From: JBGPIT01 sp041485125
Lineage (GTDB): Bacteria; Desulfobacterota; Binatia; UTPRO1
Length of the DNA: 28,921 nucleotides
Direction: 5' to 3'
Assembly: GCA_041485125.1 (NCBI GenBank)
Contig: JBGPIT010000014.1
Location: 1-28,921, forward strand
A program made the translations under genes and the position numbers. The notes under the pieces were generated by a model. It was not told where the DNA came from. It did not search any database and saw only the letters and a program-made list of their open reading frames with translations. Position 1 is the first letter of the stretch. Each line of letters opens with the position of its first letter. Below, piece by piece: positions 1-7,322 of the stretch.

Positions 1-1
1 C

Positions 2-775
2 GAGTGCATCCTCGACACGATGTGGGACGGCGCCCGGCTGCGGCGCTCGGACGGCAGCGCGCCCGGCACCGAGGCGTTCCTCGACGACTACGCGTTTCTC
101 GCCGCCGGCCTGCTCGATCTCTACGAGGCGACCTTCGACACGCGCTGGCTCGGCGACGCGCTCCGCCTGCAGCAGCGCCTCGCCGCCGCGTTCGCCGACG
201 AGGCGGGCGGGTTCTTTCTCACCGGCGCCGATCACGACGCGCCGCTGGTGCGTACGAAGCCGGCCGATGACGGCGCGCTGCCCTCGGGCAATGCGATCGC
301 CGCCGACACCGCGCTCCGTCTCGCCGAGCTCACCGGCGACGCGCGCCATCGGCAGCGTGCCGCCGAGACCCTGCGCGCCCTGCAGTCGATTCTCACGCGC
401 GCGCCGACGAATGCGCCGCGCCTCCTCGGTGCGCTCGAGTTCTTCCTCGACCGACCGCCCGAGATCGTGATCGTGCGCGCGACGGCGACCGACGAGCGGG
501 CCGACCGCCTGCTCGCCGTCGCACGACGGGCGTACCTGCCGAACCGCGCGCTCACCGCCACGGTCGAAGGCGCCGACCTCGGGCGCCAGCAGGAGCTGAT
601 TCCGCTCGTCGAGGGCAAGCGCGCACAAGACGGCGTCGCGACGGCGTACGTGTGCGAGGCGCGCGTCTGCGCCCTCCCGACCTCCGATCCGACCGTGCTG
701 GAACGCCAGCTCGCGAAGGTGCATCCGCTTCCCGCCGACGACGCCGAGGAGGTTGCGGGCGCCGAGCGCGATTGA
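2..775 (+). CDS. YyaL/DUF255 (SSP411-like) thioredoxin-domain protein, C-terminal part
   Basis: Open from the left window edge, so the N-terminal thioredoxin-like DUF255 domain is not visible. The 257 or so visible residues look like the (alpha/alpha)6-barrel C-terminal half of the YyaL/spermatogenesis-associated-protein-20 family. Seen directly: an FLDDYAFLAAGLLDLYEAT segment near the start, a G-x-LPSGNAIAADTALRL stretch in the middle, and a CALPTSDP motif near the end, all typical of this family. The family's biochemical role is unsettled; the fold resembles cellobiose epimerase or glycosidase barrels. The TGA stop at 773-775 lies 73 bases before the transketolase start on the same strand, so co-transcription is possible. 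Confidence 0.8.
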   Translation, partial: ECILDTMWDGARLRRSDGSAPGTEAFLDDYAFLAAGLLDLYEATFDTRWLGDALRLQQRLAAAFADEAGGFFLTGADHDAPLVRTKPADDGALPSGNAIAADTALRLAELTGDARHRQRAAETLRALQSILTRAPTNAPRLLGALEFFLDRPPEIVIVRATATDERADRLLAVARRAYLPNRALTATVEGADLGRQQELIPLVEGKRAQDGVATAYVCEARVCALPTSDPTVLERQLAKVHPLPADDAEEVAGAERD

Positions 776-848
776 GATCGCGCGGCCGGCCGTCTATGCG
801 TGGACTGTCGCCGCCTGGTGGGAGGCGACGCTGGGTGAAGGAGGCCAC

Positions 849-2867
849 GTGAGCGTCGTCGACAAGACACTCGAGCAGCGCGCGATCAACACCATCCGGG
901 TTCTCGCGATCGATGCGGTGCAGAACGCGAACTCGGGTCATCCCGGCTTACCGATGGGTGCCGCGCCGATGGCGTACGTCCTCTGGCAACGCCATCTGCG
1001 CCATAATCCGCGCGACCCGCACTGGCCCGACCGCGACCGCTTCGTGCTCTCCGCCGGCCACGGCAGCATGCTGCTCTATTGCCTGCTCTACCTGACCGGT
1101 TACGATCTCACGCTCGACGACCTGAAAGCGTTCCGCCAGTGGGGCAGCCGCACGCCCGGCCACCCCGAGACGCTTCTTACCCCCGGCGTCGAGGCAACGA
1201 CCGGCCCGCTCGGTCAGGGCTGCGGCAACTCCGCCGGCATGGCGATCGCCGAGCGCGCGCTCGCCCATCGCTTCAATCGCCCCGATTCCACGATCGTCGA
1301 CCACCGCACCTACGCGCTCGTCTCCGACGGCGACCTCATGGAAGGCATCTCCGCCGAGGTGAGCTCGCTCGCCGGACACCTGCACCTCGGTAAGCTCATC
1401 TGGCTCTACGACTCCAACCACGTGTCGCTCGACGGACCGACCTCGCTGGCGTTCTCCGAGGACGTCGGGCGCCGCTACGAGGCTTACGGCTGGCAGGTGC
1501 AGCACGTCGAGCACGGCGACACCGACACCGACGCCATCGATTGCGCGCTGCTGGCGGCGGAAGCGGACACCTCACGGCCGTCGCTCATCGTCGTGCAGAC
1601 GACGATCGGCTACGGCGCGCCCAACAAGCAGGGCAAGGCGGCGGCACACGGCAGCCCGCTCGGACCGGAGGAGGTGGCGCTCGCCAAGCAAGCGCTCGGC
1701 TTCGATCCAGCACGATCCTTCGAGGTGCCCGAGGACGTGCTCGCGCACTTCCGCGCTACGGTCGAGCGCGGCCGCCGGTTGGAGGAAGATTGGCAGCGAC
1801 GCTTCGACGGCCATGCCCGCGTGCACCGCGACCTCGCCGACGCCTTTCGTCAGGCGATCGCCGGCGAGCTGCCGGCGGGCTGGGACGAGGGATTGCCGAG
1901 CTGGAAAGCCGGTGAGGCGCTCGCAACTCGTCAGGCTTCCGGCAAGGCGATCAACGCGATCGCGGCGCGCATCCCATACCTGATGGGCGGCGATGCCGAT
2001 CTCTCGTCGTCGACCGACACCACGATCAAGGACGGCGGCTCGTTCGACGGCCAGACCGGCGCCGGACGGAACATCCACTTCGGCGTCCGCGAGCACGCGA
2101 TGGGCGCGATCGCGAACGGCCTCGCCTATCACACCGGCGTCCGCCCCTTCGTCGCGACCTTCTTCACGTTCTCGGACTACATGCGGCCGGCGATCCGGCT
2201 CGCGGCGCTGAGCGAGCTGCCGACGATCTTCGTCTACACGCACGACTCGATCGGCCTCGGCGAGGACGGTCCGACGCACCAGCCGATCGAGCACCTGATG
2301 GCGCTCCGCGCGATGCCACACCTCGCGGTCGTCCGTCCCGCCGACGCGAACGAGACCGCGGAGGCCTGGCGCTGGGCGATCGCGCATCGCCGCGGACCGG
2401 TCGCGCTGGTGCTGACGCGCCAAAAGCTGCCGACGCTCGATCGCACCAAGCTCGCGCCGGGGGGCGGCGTCGCGCGCGGCGCATACGTGCTCGCGGACGC
2501 CGAGGGCGGCGCGCCACAGGCGATCGTGATCGCGACCGGCTCGGAGGTGCACGTCGCGCTGGCGGCGCGAGAGCAGCTGATGCGCGAAGGCCTCCGAGTC
2601 CGCGTCGTCTCGATGCCGTGCTGGGAAGCCTTCGCGGCGGAGAGCGCGGAATACCGTGAGTCCGTCCTGCCGCAGGCCGTGCAGGCGCGGGTGTCGATCG
2701 AGGCGGGCGCGACGATCGGCTGGTGGCGCTGGATCGGCGAGTCCGGCACCGCGATCGGCATCGATCGCTTCGGCGCTTCGGCGCCGGGCGAGGTCGTGAT
2801 GCGGGAATTCGGCTTCACACCGGAGCACGTCGCGGAAGCGGTCCGCGCGCTCGTCCGGTCGCTGTGA
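849..2867 (+). CDS. tkt: Transketolase
   Basis: Thiamine-diphosphate enzyme that moves two-carbon units between sugar phosphates in the non-oxidative pentose phosphate pathway. The protein has 672 residues, the usual family length. Visible motifs: NSGHPG with H31, SAGHGS with H71, GPLGQG at 119-124, the ThDP/Mg motif SDGDLMEG at 159-166 with its Asn at N190, GVREHAMGAIANGL carrying the catalytic Glu, and GEDGPTHQP. The start is the GTG at 849, because AAGGAGG sits at 838-844 just before it and homology begins a few residues in; the same frame is open further upstream to 753, but that extension is unlike the family. Transaldolase follows 12 bases after the stop, so the two probably form one transcription unit. 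Confidence 0.97.
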   Translation: MSVVDKTLEQRAINTIRVLAIDAVQNANSGHPGLPMGAAPMAYVLWQRHLRHNPRDPHWPDRDRFVLSAGHGSMLLYCLLYLTGYDLTLDDLKAFRQWGSRTPGHPETLLTPGVEATTGPLGQGCGNSAGMAIAERALAHRFNRPDSTIVDHRTYALVSDGDLMEGISAEVSSLAGHLHLGKLIWLYDSNHVSLDGPTSLAFSEDVGRRYEAYGWQVQHVEHGDTDTDAIDCALLAAEADTSRPSLIVVQTTIGYGAPNKQGKAAAHGSPLGPEEVALAKQALGFDPARSFEVPEDVLAHFRATVERGRRLEEDWQRRFDGHARVHRDLADAFRQAIAGELPAGWDEGLPSWKAGEALATRQASGKAINAIAARIPYLMGGDADLSSSTDTTIKDGGSFDGQTGAGRNIHFGVREHAMGAIANGLAYHTGVRPFVATFFTFSDYMRPAIRLAALSELPTIFVYTHDSIGLGEDGPTHQPIEHLMALRAMPHLAVVRPADANETAEAWRWAIAHRRGPVALVLTRQKLPTLDRTKLAPGGGVARGAYVLADAEGGAPQAIVIATGSEVHVALAAREQLMREGLRVRVVSMPCWEAFAAESAEYRESVLPQAVQARVSIEAGATIGWWRWIGESGTAIGIDRFGASAPGEVVMREFGFTPEHVAEAVRALVRSL

Positions 2868-2879
2868 TAGGAAAAACCC

Positions 2880-4025
2880 ATGAAGAATCCCTTGCTGCGA
2901 CTCTTGGATCTCGGTCAGAGCATCTGGCTCGACTTCATCGAGCGGACCTTGCTCACCAGCGGGCGCCTGCAACGGCTCATCAGTGACGACGGCCTCCGCG
3001 GCATGACGTCGAACCCGACGATCTTCGCCAAGGCGATCTCGGCCGGTAACCACTACGACGAGGACATCCGTCGCGCGGCGAGCCAGGCCGACCAAGCCGC
3101 GCGCTCCGTCGGCCGGGTCGTCGAGGCGGTGATGGTCGAGGACGTCCGGCGTGCCGCCGACATCTTTCGTCCGGTCTACGACTCGACGGAGGGCGCCGAC
3201 GGCTTCGTCTCGATCGAGGTCCGCCCCGCGCTCGCCCATGACACCTCGGGCACGATCGAAGAGGCCCGCCGTCTGTGGCAGGCGTGCGATCGTCCCAACG
3301 TGATGGTGAAGATCCCGGGAACGCGCGCCGGGCTGCCGGCAATCGAGCGCTGCCTCGCCGAGGGCATCAACATCAACATCACGCTGCTCTTCTCGGTGAC
3401 GCGCCACCGTGAGGTGATGAACGCGTACCTGGGCGCGCTCGAGCAGCGCGCCGCGGCCGGACAGCCACTCGACCGCATCGCGTCGGTCGCGAGCTTCTTC
3501 GTGAGCCGCGTCGACACCAACGTCGACAAGAAGCTCGACGCGATCGTCAAGTCGGCGGCCCCGGATGATCAGAAGCGCCGTGCGACGGCACTGCGGTCGA
3601 AGCTCGCGATCGCCAACGCCCGTTTGGCGTACGAGGCGTTCGAGGAGGTCCGTCGTGGACCTCGCTTCACTGCCGTCGCCGCCAAAGGGGCGCGCGGGCA
3701 ACGGCCGCTCTGGGCCTCGACGTCGACCAAGGACCCGTCGCTCCCCGACGTGTACTACGTCGAAGCGCTGATCGGTCCCGACACCGTCGACACGCTGCCG
3801 CCCGAGACGGTCGACGCCTACCGCGATCACGGCGATCCCAAGGTCCGAATCAACGACGATCTCGCGGGGGCGCACGCGGCGATGCATGAGCTCGCTGCGC
3901 TCGACATCCATTTCGACGCGGTGGCGCAAGAGCTCGAGGACGAAGGGGTCAAGAAGTTCAGCGACTCCTACAACGAGCTCTCGCAAACGATCGCCGAGAA
4001 GCTGAAGAGCCTGCTCGCGGCCTGA
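2880..4025 (+). CDS. tal: Transaldolase
   Basis: Transfers a dihydroxyacetone unit between sedoheptulose-7-phosphate and glyceraldehyde-3-phosphate and works with the transketolase immediately upstream. The 381 residues match the longer Tal class found in actinobacteria, cyanobacteria and many high-GC bacteria, rather than the short 220-residue class. Visible: GMTSNPTIFAKAI at 41-53, the Schiff-base lysine K144 in VMVKIPGT, NINITLLFS, SVASFFVSRVD, and SVDKK-like lysines after it. The ATG at 2880 is preceded by AGGA about nine bases upstream. The stop lies inside the first copy of a 19-bp tandem repeat at 4017-4060. Confidence 0.96.
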   Translation: MKNPLLRLLDLGQSIWLDFIERTLLTSGRLQRLISDDGLRGMTSNPTIFAKAISAGNHYDEDIRRAASQADQAARSVGRVVEAVMVEDVRRAADIFRPVYDSTEGADGFVSIEVRPALAHDTSGTIEEARRLWQACDRPNVMVKIPGTRAGLPAIERCLAEGININITLLFSVTRHREVMNAYLGALEQRAAAGQPLDRIASVASFFVSRVDTNVDKKLDAIVKSAAPDDQKRRATALRSKLAIANARLAYEAFEEVRRGPRFTAVAAKGARGQRPLWASTSTKDPSLPDVYYVEALIGPDTVDTLPPETVDAYRDHGDPKVRINDDLAGAHAAMHELAALDIHFDAVAQELEDEGVKKFSDSYNELSQTIAEKLKSLLAA

Positions 4026-4060
4026 AAGGCTGCGTGCGGCCTGACAGGCTGCGCGCGGCC
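4017..4060 (+). repeat. 19-bp tandem repeat at the transaldolase stop codon
   Basis: Two near-identical 19-base units (4017-4035 and 4036-4054, core GCGGCCTGA-AGGCTGCG) and a third partial unit from 4055. The first unit contains the tal TGA stop; the second would encode the same ending, and the third has TAG. This looks like slippage or duplication of the gene end. Confidence 0.75.
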
Positions 4061-4076
4061 TAGCAGCGGGCCGCGC
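4053..4076. terminator. Hairpin between convergent genes, candidate bidirectional terminator
   Basis: Perfect 8-bp inverted repeat GCGCGGCC (4053-4060) and GGCCGCGC (4069-4076) with an 8-base loop. It lies between tal on the plus strand and the membrane-protein gene on the minus strand. There is no T-tract on either side, so terminator activity is inferred from position and stem strength. Confidence 0.45.
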
Positions 4077-4102
4077 CACCTTGCGGGTGCGGGGTAGGTT
4101 AA

Positions 4103-5188
4103 TTAACGGCGCACCGCGGACCCGGCGTCCGAGCCCGGTCGCGTGCTCTGCCGTGGCTCCTCGGCCGTTCGCAGCGTCGCCCGTGCGAAGATGAGGCTCG
4201 CGAGCAGCGGCAGCCCATAGTACGCGACGCGGAAGATCAGCGTCGCGACCACGGCGTGCTCGATCGGCACGTCCAAGCTCGCGAACACCGCCGTCATCGA
4301 GCCCTCGAGGACGCCGAGGCCGCCCGGCACCAGCGACACCATCGAGAGGAAGATGCCGATCGAGAAGCCGGCGATGACGTAGCTCATCCCGACCGGATGG
4401 CCGATCGCGATGAACGCGGTGTAGAGCACCAGCAGCGTGAAGAGCCAATCGAGCACGATGTAGGCCGTCGGCGCCAGCATCTCGTGCGGCCGGGCGAGCA
4501 GGAAGTCGAGCCCGGCATGAAGCTTCCGCTGCAGCTGCAGGAGACGCCGCCGCTCGTCCTTGCGCTGCGGTGCGAAGCGCCGAAGGCCGCGCTGGATGAG
4601 CTTGGTCATGCGCGTCACCAGACGTCGCCGCCAGCGCCGGCGCACGATCGCGATCATGGTGAGAAGGACGACGATCGTGAAGCCGACGAGGAGTGTTCCC
4701 GCGACCACGAGGTCGCGACCCATCAGGCTGTGCGACAGCAGCAGCAGCATGAAGCCGCCGATCACGAAGACCAGCAGCACCAAGTTGGTGAGCACCGTCT
4801 GCACCAGCGAGATCAGGACCGCGCTGCCCGCCGGGATGCCGCGGCGGGTGAAAAGATACATGCGGAGCGCGAACCCGGAGAGCCCGCCGGTCGAGAGCAG
4901 GTAGTTGGCGGTGTTGGCGACGACGGTGATGCGCAGCATGTCCATGAAGCCCATCGGCCAACCGGCGGCCTCGGCGATGAGCTGATACGAGCGCGCCATG
5001 GTGAGGTAGCTGCCGACGGTCGCCAGCGCGGGCAGCAGCAAGAGGGCGGGCTGGATGTTCTGCGCCGTCTCGGCGAGCTGACGGAGATCGGCGCGGGACA
5101 CGACGAAGAGGAGGATCGCGACGCCGATCAGGACGGCGAGGATGATCCAGCGGCGGGGCCGTGTCTCCGGGCTCGGAACGATGTCCAC
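4103..5188 (-). CDS. Lysylphosphatidylglycerol synthase transmembrane-type (UPF0104/YbhN-like) protein
   Basis: Integral membrane protein of 361 residues with about eight hydrophobic segments. It resembles the flippase-like region of MprF and the YbhN/AglD group: an ALATVGSYLTMARSYQLI-type helix, ANTANYLLSTGGLSGFALRMYLF, and near the C-terminus SIGIFLSMVSLVPGGLGVLEGSM, a hallmark of this family. The aminoacyl-transferase domain of full MprF is absent, so lysyl-PG synthesis by this protein alone is not expected; lipid or glycolipid translocation is the usual suggestion. The start is the GTG at 5188, preceded by GGAGG with a 5-base gap; the frame is open further upstream, but that part is Arg-rich and overlaps the neighbouring gene. 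The neighbour upstream ends 50 bases away on the same strand. Confidence 0.85.
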   Translation of the reverse strand: MDIVPSPETRPRRWIILAVLIGVAILLFVVSRADLRQLAETAQNIQPALLLLPALATVGSYLTMARSYQLIAEAAGWPMGFMDMLRITVVANTANYLLSTGGLSGFALRMYLFTRRGIPAGSAVLISLVQTVLTNLVLLVFVIGGFMLLLLSHSLMGRDLVVAGTLLVGFTIVVLLTMIAIVRRRWRRRLVTRMTKLIQRGLRRFAPQRKDERRRLLQLQRKLHAGLDFLLARPHEMLAPTAYIVLDWLFTLLVLYTAFIAIGHPVGMSYVIAGFSIGIFLSMVSLVPGGLGVLEGSMTAVFASLDVPIEHAVVATLIFRVAYYGLPLLASLIFARATLRTAEEPRQSTRPGSDAGSAVRR

Positions 5189-5238
5189 CGCGTCCTCCAC
5201 CACAGGCACGGCGTCAGGAGGGCGGTCGAGCCCGGCGC

Positions 5239-6231
5239 TCACCCGGCGCGGCGGCGCGGGCGCGCGCCGGAGCGCATCACCGCACGTGCCGCCCATCCCG
5301 CCACGAACGCAGCCGGCACGCCGATGAGCGCACCGACCAACCCAGCGCCGATGACGTCGCGTATGCCGGGATGTCCGGCGCCGCTGGCGCTGAAGATCAC
5401 CGCCGCCGAGACCGCGACGGTGGTGAGCAACGTCGCCCACGGTGTGCCGTCCGGATCGAGCCAGCGATCGAACACCAAGGCGCCGAGCGTGAGAAGGACG
5501 CCGCCCACGAGGAGAACCGCCAGCGGTAGCGCGCGATGCGGATACACGGTCGCGACGAGCTCGCCTTTCTCGCCGCTCACGACGACGTGCTGCACGCGCA
5601 GGTCACCGCCCGCGGGATCGTCGATGACGTGGATCGCGGAGAGGTGCTCGAGATGGGTCGGCGCGGTGCCCCGACGTCCGAGCCGCCGCGTCCGCCAGCG
5701 GTCGCTGAACTCGCCCTCGATCGCTTGCGACGCACCCTGCGCGTCGACGACATCGAGATTGTAGTGCAGGAAGCGATCGCTGCGCGCGTCGACGAGCGGC
5801 ATGTGGCCTTCGACCAAAAGGTCGAAACGCGAGCCCTGGCCGCTGACCGGCAGCACCGTCTTGTCGATGAGCTGCGCGTGCGCGAGCGGGGGTCCCGCGA
5901 ACAGCCGGCGGTGGAAGGGCGCGTAGACGAGGGCGATCCACACCAGCCCGATACCGAGGAGCGCCGGCCACGCGATCGGCGGGTCATCCTCGTCGGCCTT
6001 CAGGGCCGGGGTCAGGACGTTGTACGCGCCGAGTACCAGCACCGCGAGCAGCAGCGCCGCCGCAGCCGGAGCGTTCCCGATCACGTCGAGCGCGTTCAGG
6101 AAGACGGCGAGGGTGAGGACGCCGATCGCGAGCGTCGGCACGACCCACGAGGTGAGCGCGTCGACGACGAGCAACCGGCGGATCGTGGTTTGTTGCGTAC
6201 GGTTCCGAGCAGTGCGGGCTCTTGAAGGCAT
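5239..6231 (-). CDS. Membrane protein of unknown function, six predicted helices
   Basis: I do not recognise the family. The 330-residue protein has three hydrophobic segments in the first third (about residues 27-48, 54-73, 88-105), a soluble middle of about 125 residues (106-232), and three further hydrophobic segments (about 234-252, 262-282, 295-316), ending in a short Arg-rich tail. The soluble part contains GQGSRFDLLVEGHMPLVDAR and HYNLDVVDAQG, which look like beta strands, so an extracytoplasmic beta-rich domain is plausible. The start is the ATG at 6231 (MPSRARTAR), where hydrophobic membrane character begins shortly after; the upstream open frame is Arg-rich and unlike protein. It is followed 50 bases later by the YbhN-like gene on the same strand, so they may act together at the envelope. 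Confidence 0.75.
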   Translation of the reverse strand: MPSRARTARNRTQQTTIRRLLVVDALTSWVVPTLAIGVLTLAVFLNALDVIGNAPAAAALLLAVLVLGAYNVLTPALKADEDDPPIAWPALLGIGLVWIALVYAPFHRRLFAGPPLAHAQLIDKTVLPVSGQGSRFDLLVEGHMPLVDARSDRFLHYNLDVVDAQGASQAIEGEFSDRWRTRRLGRRGTAPTHLEHLSAIHVIDDPAGGDLRVQHVVVSGEKGELVATVYPHRALPLAVLLVGGVLLTLGALVFDRWLDPDGTPWATLLTTVAVSAAVIFSASGAGHPGIRDVIGAGLVGALIGVPAAFVAGWAARAVMRSGARPRRRAG

Positions 6232-6368
6232 GGCGTCATTGTAGGCGAGAGCGGTCCGCACCGGCAATGGAACCGGCGCCCGCCCGATCGGACGCGCTCC
6301 GGACCCCCGCGCGGGCGCCTCGCGCACGCCGGAACCACTGCTGTGATTGGATTGGGGGAGAGGACGCG

Positions 6369-6396
6369 GAAGGCGATCGCCCTGGCGATCGCCTTC
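6369..6396. terminator. 13-bp perfect hairpin downstream of the 114-residue gene
   Basis: Inverted repeat with 13-base arms at 6369-6381 and 6384-6396, separated by CT. Each arm contains the palindrome GGCGATCGCC. It lies 31 bases downstream of the minus-strand gene ending at 6428, the position of an intrinsic terminator, but no T-tract follows on the minus strand. Confidence 0.5.
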
Positions 6397-6427
6397 GACG
6401 TGACGAATCGAGAGCTGGCGGGGTCGA

Positions 6428-6772
6428 TCAGCCGGCGGCGCGGCGCAGCCGGTACGCCGAGGGAGAGTGCCCGGGCAGGACAGCGGGGCGTCGCCTTGCT
6501 TCCTCGCGGCGCCAGCGCTCGAGACCCTCGCGGATGTACGTCGGATCGAGGTCGAGGGCGCAACAGATGTTCTCGAACGAGAAGATCCAGGGATCGTTGT
6601 GCGCGTCGAACCACTCGCAGGTCTCGCCGAAGAGGCGCCGGCCGCGGCGGTTGGTCGCGAACGCGTAGTGTTGGTAGCTGCGGACCGCCTCTTCCAGGAT
6701 CGCGAGCACCAGGCGGCGCTCACGTTCGAGGGGAATCGCGGGCTCGAATTTCTCCATCAATGGCTCCTTCAT
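6428..6772 (-). CDS. Small Trp-rich helical protein of unrecognised family (paralogue A)
   Basis: Function unknown. The 114-residue protein aligns by hand with the 161-residue product at 18938-19423: 28 of 73 positions are identical over residues 16-88. Shared features are LAxLExAxRxxQxY (24-36), an aromatic W54, then W-x-FSFxNxCxALxxDP (62-77) followed by R-x-x-L-x-R. The last part could be a helix-turn-helix-like pair of helices, which is speculative. The ATG at 6772 overlaps the TGA of the receiver gene by four bases (ATGA), so translation is coupled and a functional link with the receiver is likely. No signal peptide or membrane segment is visible, so the protein is cytoplasmic. I have a faint memory of similar unannotated proteins in Rokubacteria/Binatota-like genomes but cannot name the family. 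Confidence 0.8.
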   Translation of the reverse strand: MKEPLMEKFEPAIPLERERRLVLAILEEAVRSYQHYAFATNRRGRRLFGETCEWFDAHNDPWIFSFENICCALDLDPTYIREGLERWRREEARRRPAVLPGHSPSAYRLRRAAG

Positions 6773-7152
6773 GTGGTGATCTCGACCACCGGGTGCGCCG
6801 TGATCTCGGCGAGCGCGTGCTCCAGCGCCGTGGCGTCGAACGGCTTCGAAAGCAGCCGGGCCTTGCAGTACACGGCCTGCGCCGCGACGTGCTCGTCGGC
6901 AAAGGCCGAGATCAGGATGACCGGCAGATTCGGCAGATCCCGGCGCAACTCGGCGACCAGCTCGGTCCCGAGCATCAACGGCATCCGCACGTCGCAGATC
7001 ACCGCATCGTACCGTTCCTTGAGGCAGCGCTCGAATCCGACCAGCGCATCGTTGGCGGAGTCTGCCTCGTGGCCGTCGTTCCCGAGCACCTCGACGAGGT
7101 AGCGGCAGAACGTTGGATCGTCGTCGATGACCAAGACGCGCACACCAGCCAT
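6769..7152 (-). CDS. Stand-alone response regulator receiver protein
   Basis: Single CheY-like receiver domain with no output domain, 127 residues from the ATG at 7152. Visible residues: acidic pocket D10-D11-D12 in VLVIDDDPTF, phospho-acceptor D54 in ICDVRMP, switch region LISAF, and the conserved Lys in LLSKPFD. It probably acts by protein-protein contact, perhaps with the product of the translationally coupled gene downstream (ATGA overlap at 6769-6772). Start alternatives are TTG 7158, ATG 7152 and GTG 7143. The GTG gives MRVLVIDDD, a typical receiver N-terminus, and coincides with the predicted start of transcription from the sigma54 promoter at 7155-7169, so a leaderless GTG start is possible. 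No good ribosome binding site precedes the ATG. Confidence 0.92.
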   Translation of the reverse strand: MAGVRVLVIDDDPTFCRYLVEVLGNDGHEADSANDALVGFERCLKERYDAVICDVRMPLMLGTELVAELRRDLPNLPVILISAFADEHVAAQAVYCKARLLSKPFDATALEHALAEITAHPVVEITT

Positions 7153-7169
7153 CAGCAACGACGGTGCCA
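7143..7169 (-). promoter_or_regulatory. Sigma54 (-24/-12) promoter of the receiver gene
   Basis: On the minus strand TGGCAC (7169-7164), a five-base gap CGTCG, then TTGCT (7158-7154), matching the RpoN consensus TGGCAC-N5-TTGCW with the invariant GG-N10-GC spacing. Counting 12 bases from the -12 C at 7155 puts +1 at 7143, exactly the G of an in-frame GTG codon. The gene just upstream encodes a sigma54 activator with an intact GAFTGA motif, which strengthens the call. Confidence 0.65.
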
Positions 7170-7226
7170 GCGCGGAAACCCTGCAAACTCGTGGTCGTCC
7201 GGTCCGCGCTTCTGCAGCTTCGCACC

Positions 7227-7242
7227 AGTCGCAACGGCGACT
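7227..7242. promoter_or_regulatory. 16-bp dyad, possible activator site
   Basis: AGTCGC-AACG-GCGACT, a perfect 6-bp-arm dyad centred about 91 bases upstream of the predicted sigma54 transcription start at 7143. That is within the usual enhancer range for an NtrC-type activator. There is no further evidence for protein binding. Confidence 0.3.
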
Positions 7243-7273
7243 TCGCGATTATCGTAGTGATTGCAGTGAGTTG

Positions 7274-7322
7274 CGGACTGAGGCCGGATGCCGCTCAGCC
7301 TGTGGCAGAAGGCCTCAGTCCG
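7274..7322. terminator. 12-bp inverted repeat over the ntrC-like stop codon
   Basis: CGGACTGAGGCC (7274-7285) and GGCCTCAGTCCG (7311-7322) are perfectly complementary. A 25-base loop separates them and itself contains TGCC/GGCA. The right arm includes the TGA stop of the activator gene at 7315-7317. It could end the kinase-activator transcript or, since its centre lies about 155 bases upstream of the sigma54 start at 7143, serve as an enhancer. No T-tract. Confidence 0.45.

Noticed and set aside
1572..4961. Long antisense open frame over the transketolase and transaldolase genes
   Set aside because: It runs across two clear genes and an intergenic gap, has Arg-rich low-information sequence and no motifs.
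4256..5764. Open frame of about 500 codons opposite the membrane-protein genes
   Set aside because: His/Glu/Arg-rich shadow of two genes with clear membrane helices on the minus strand.
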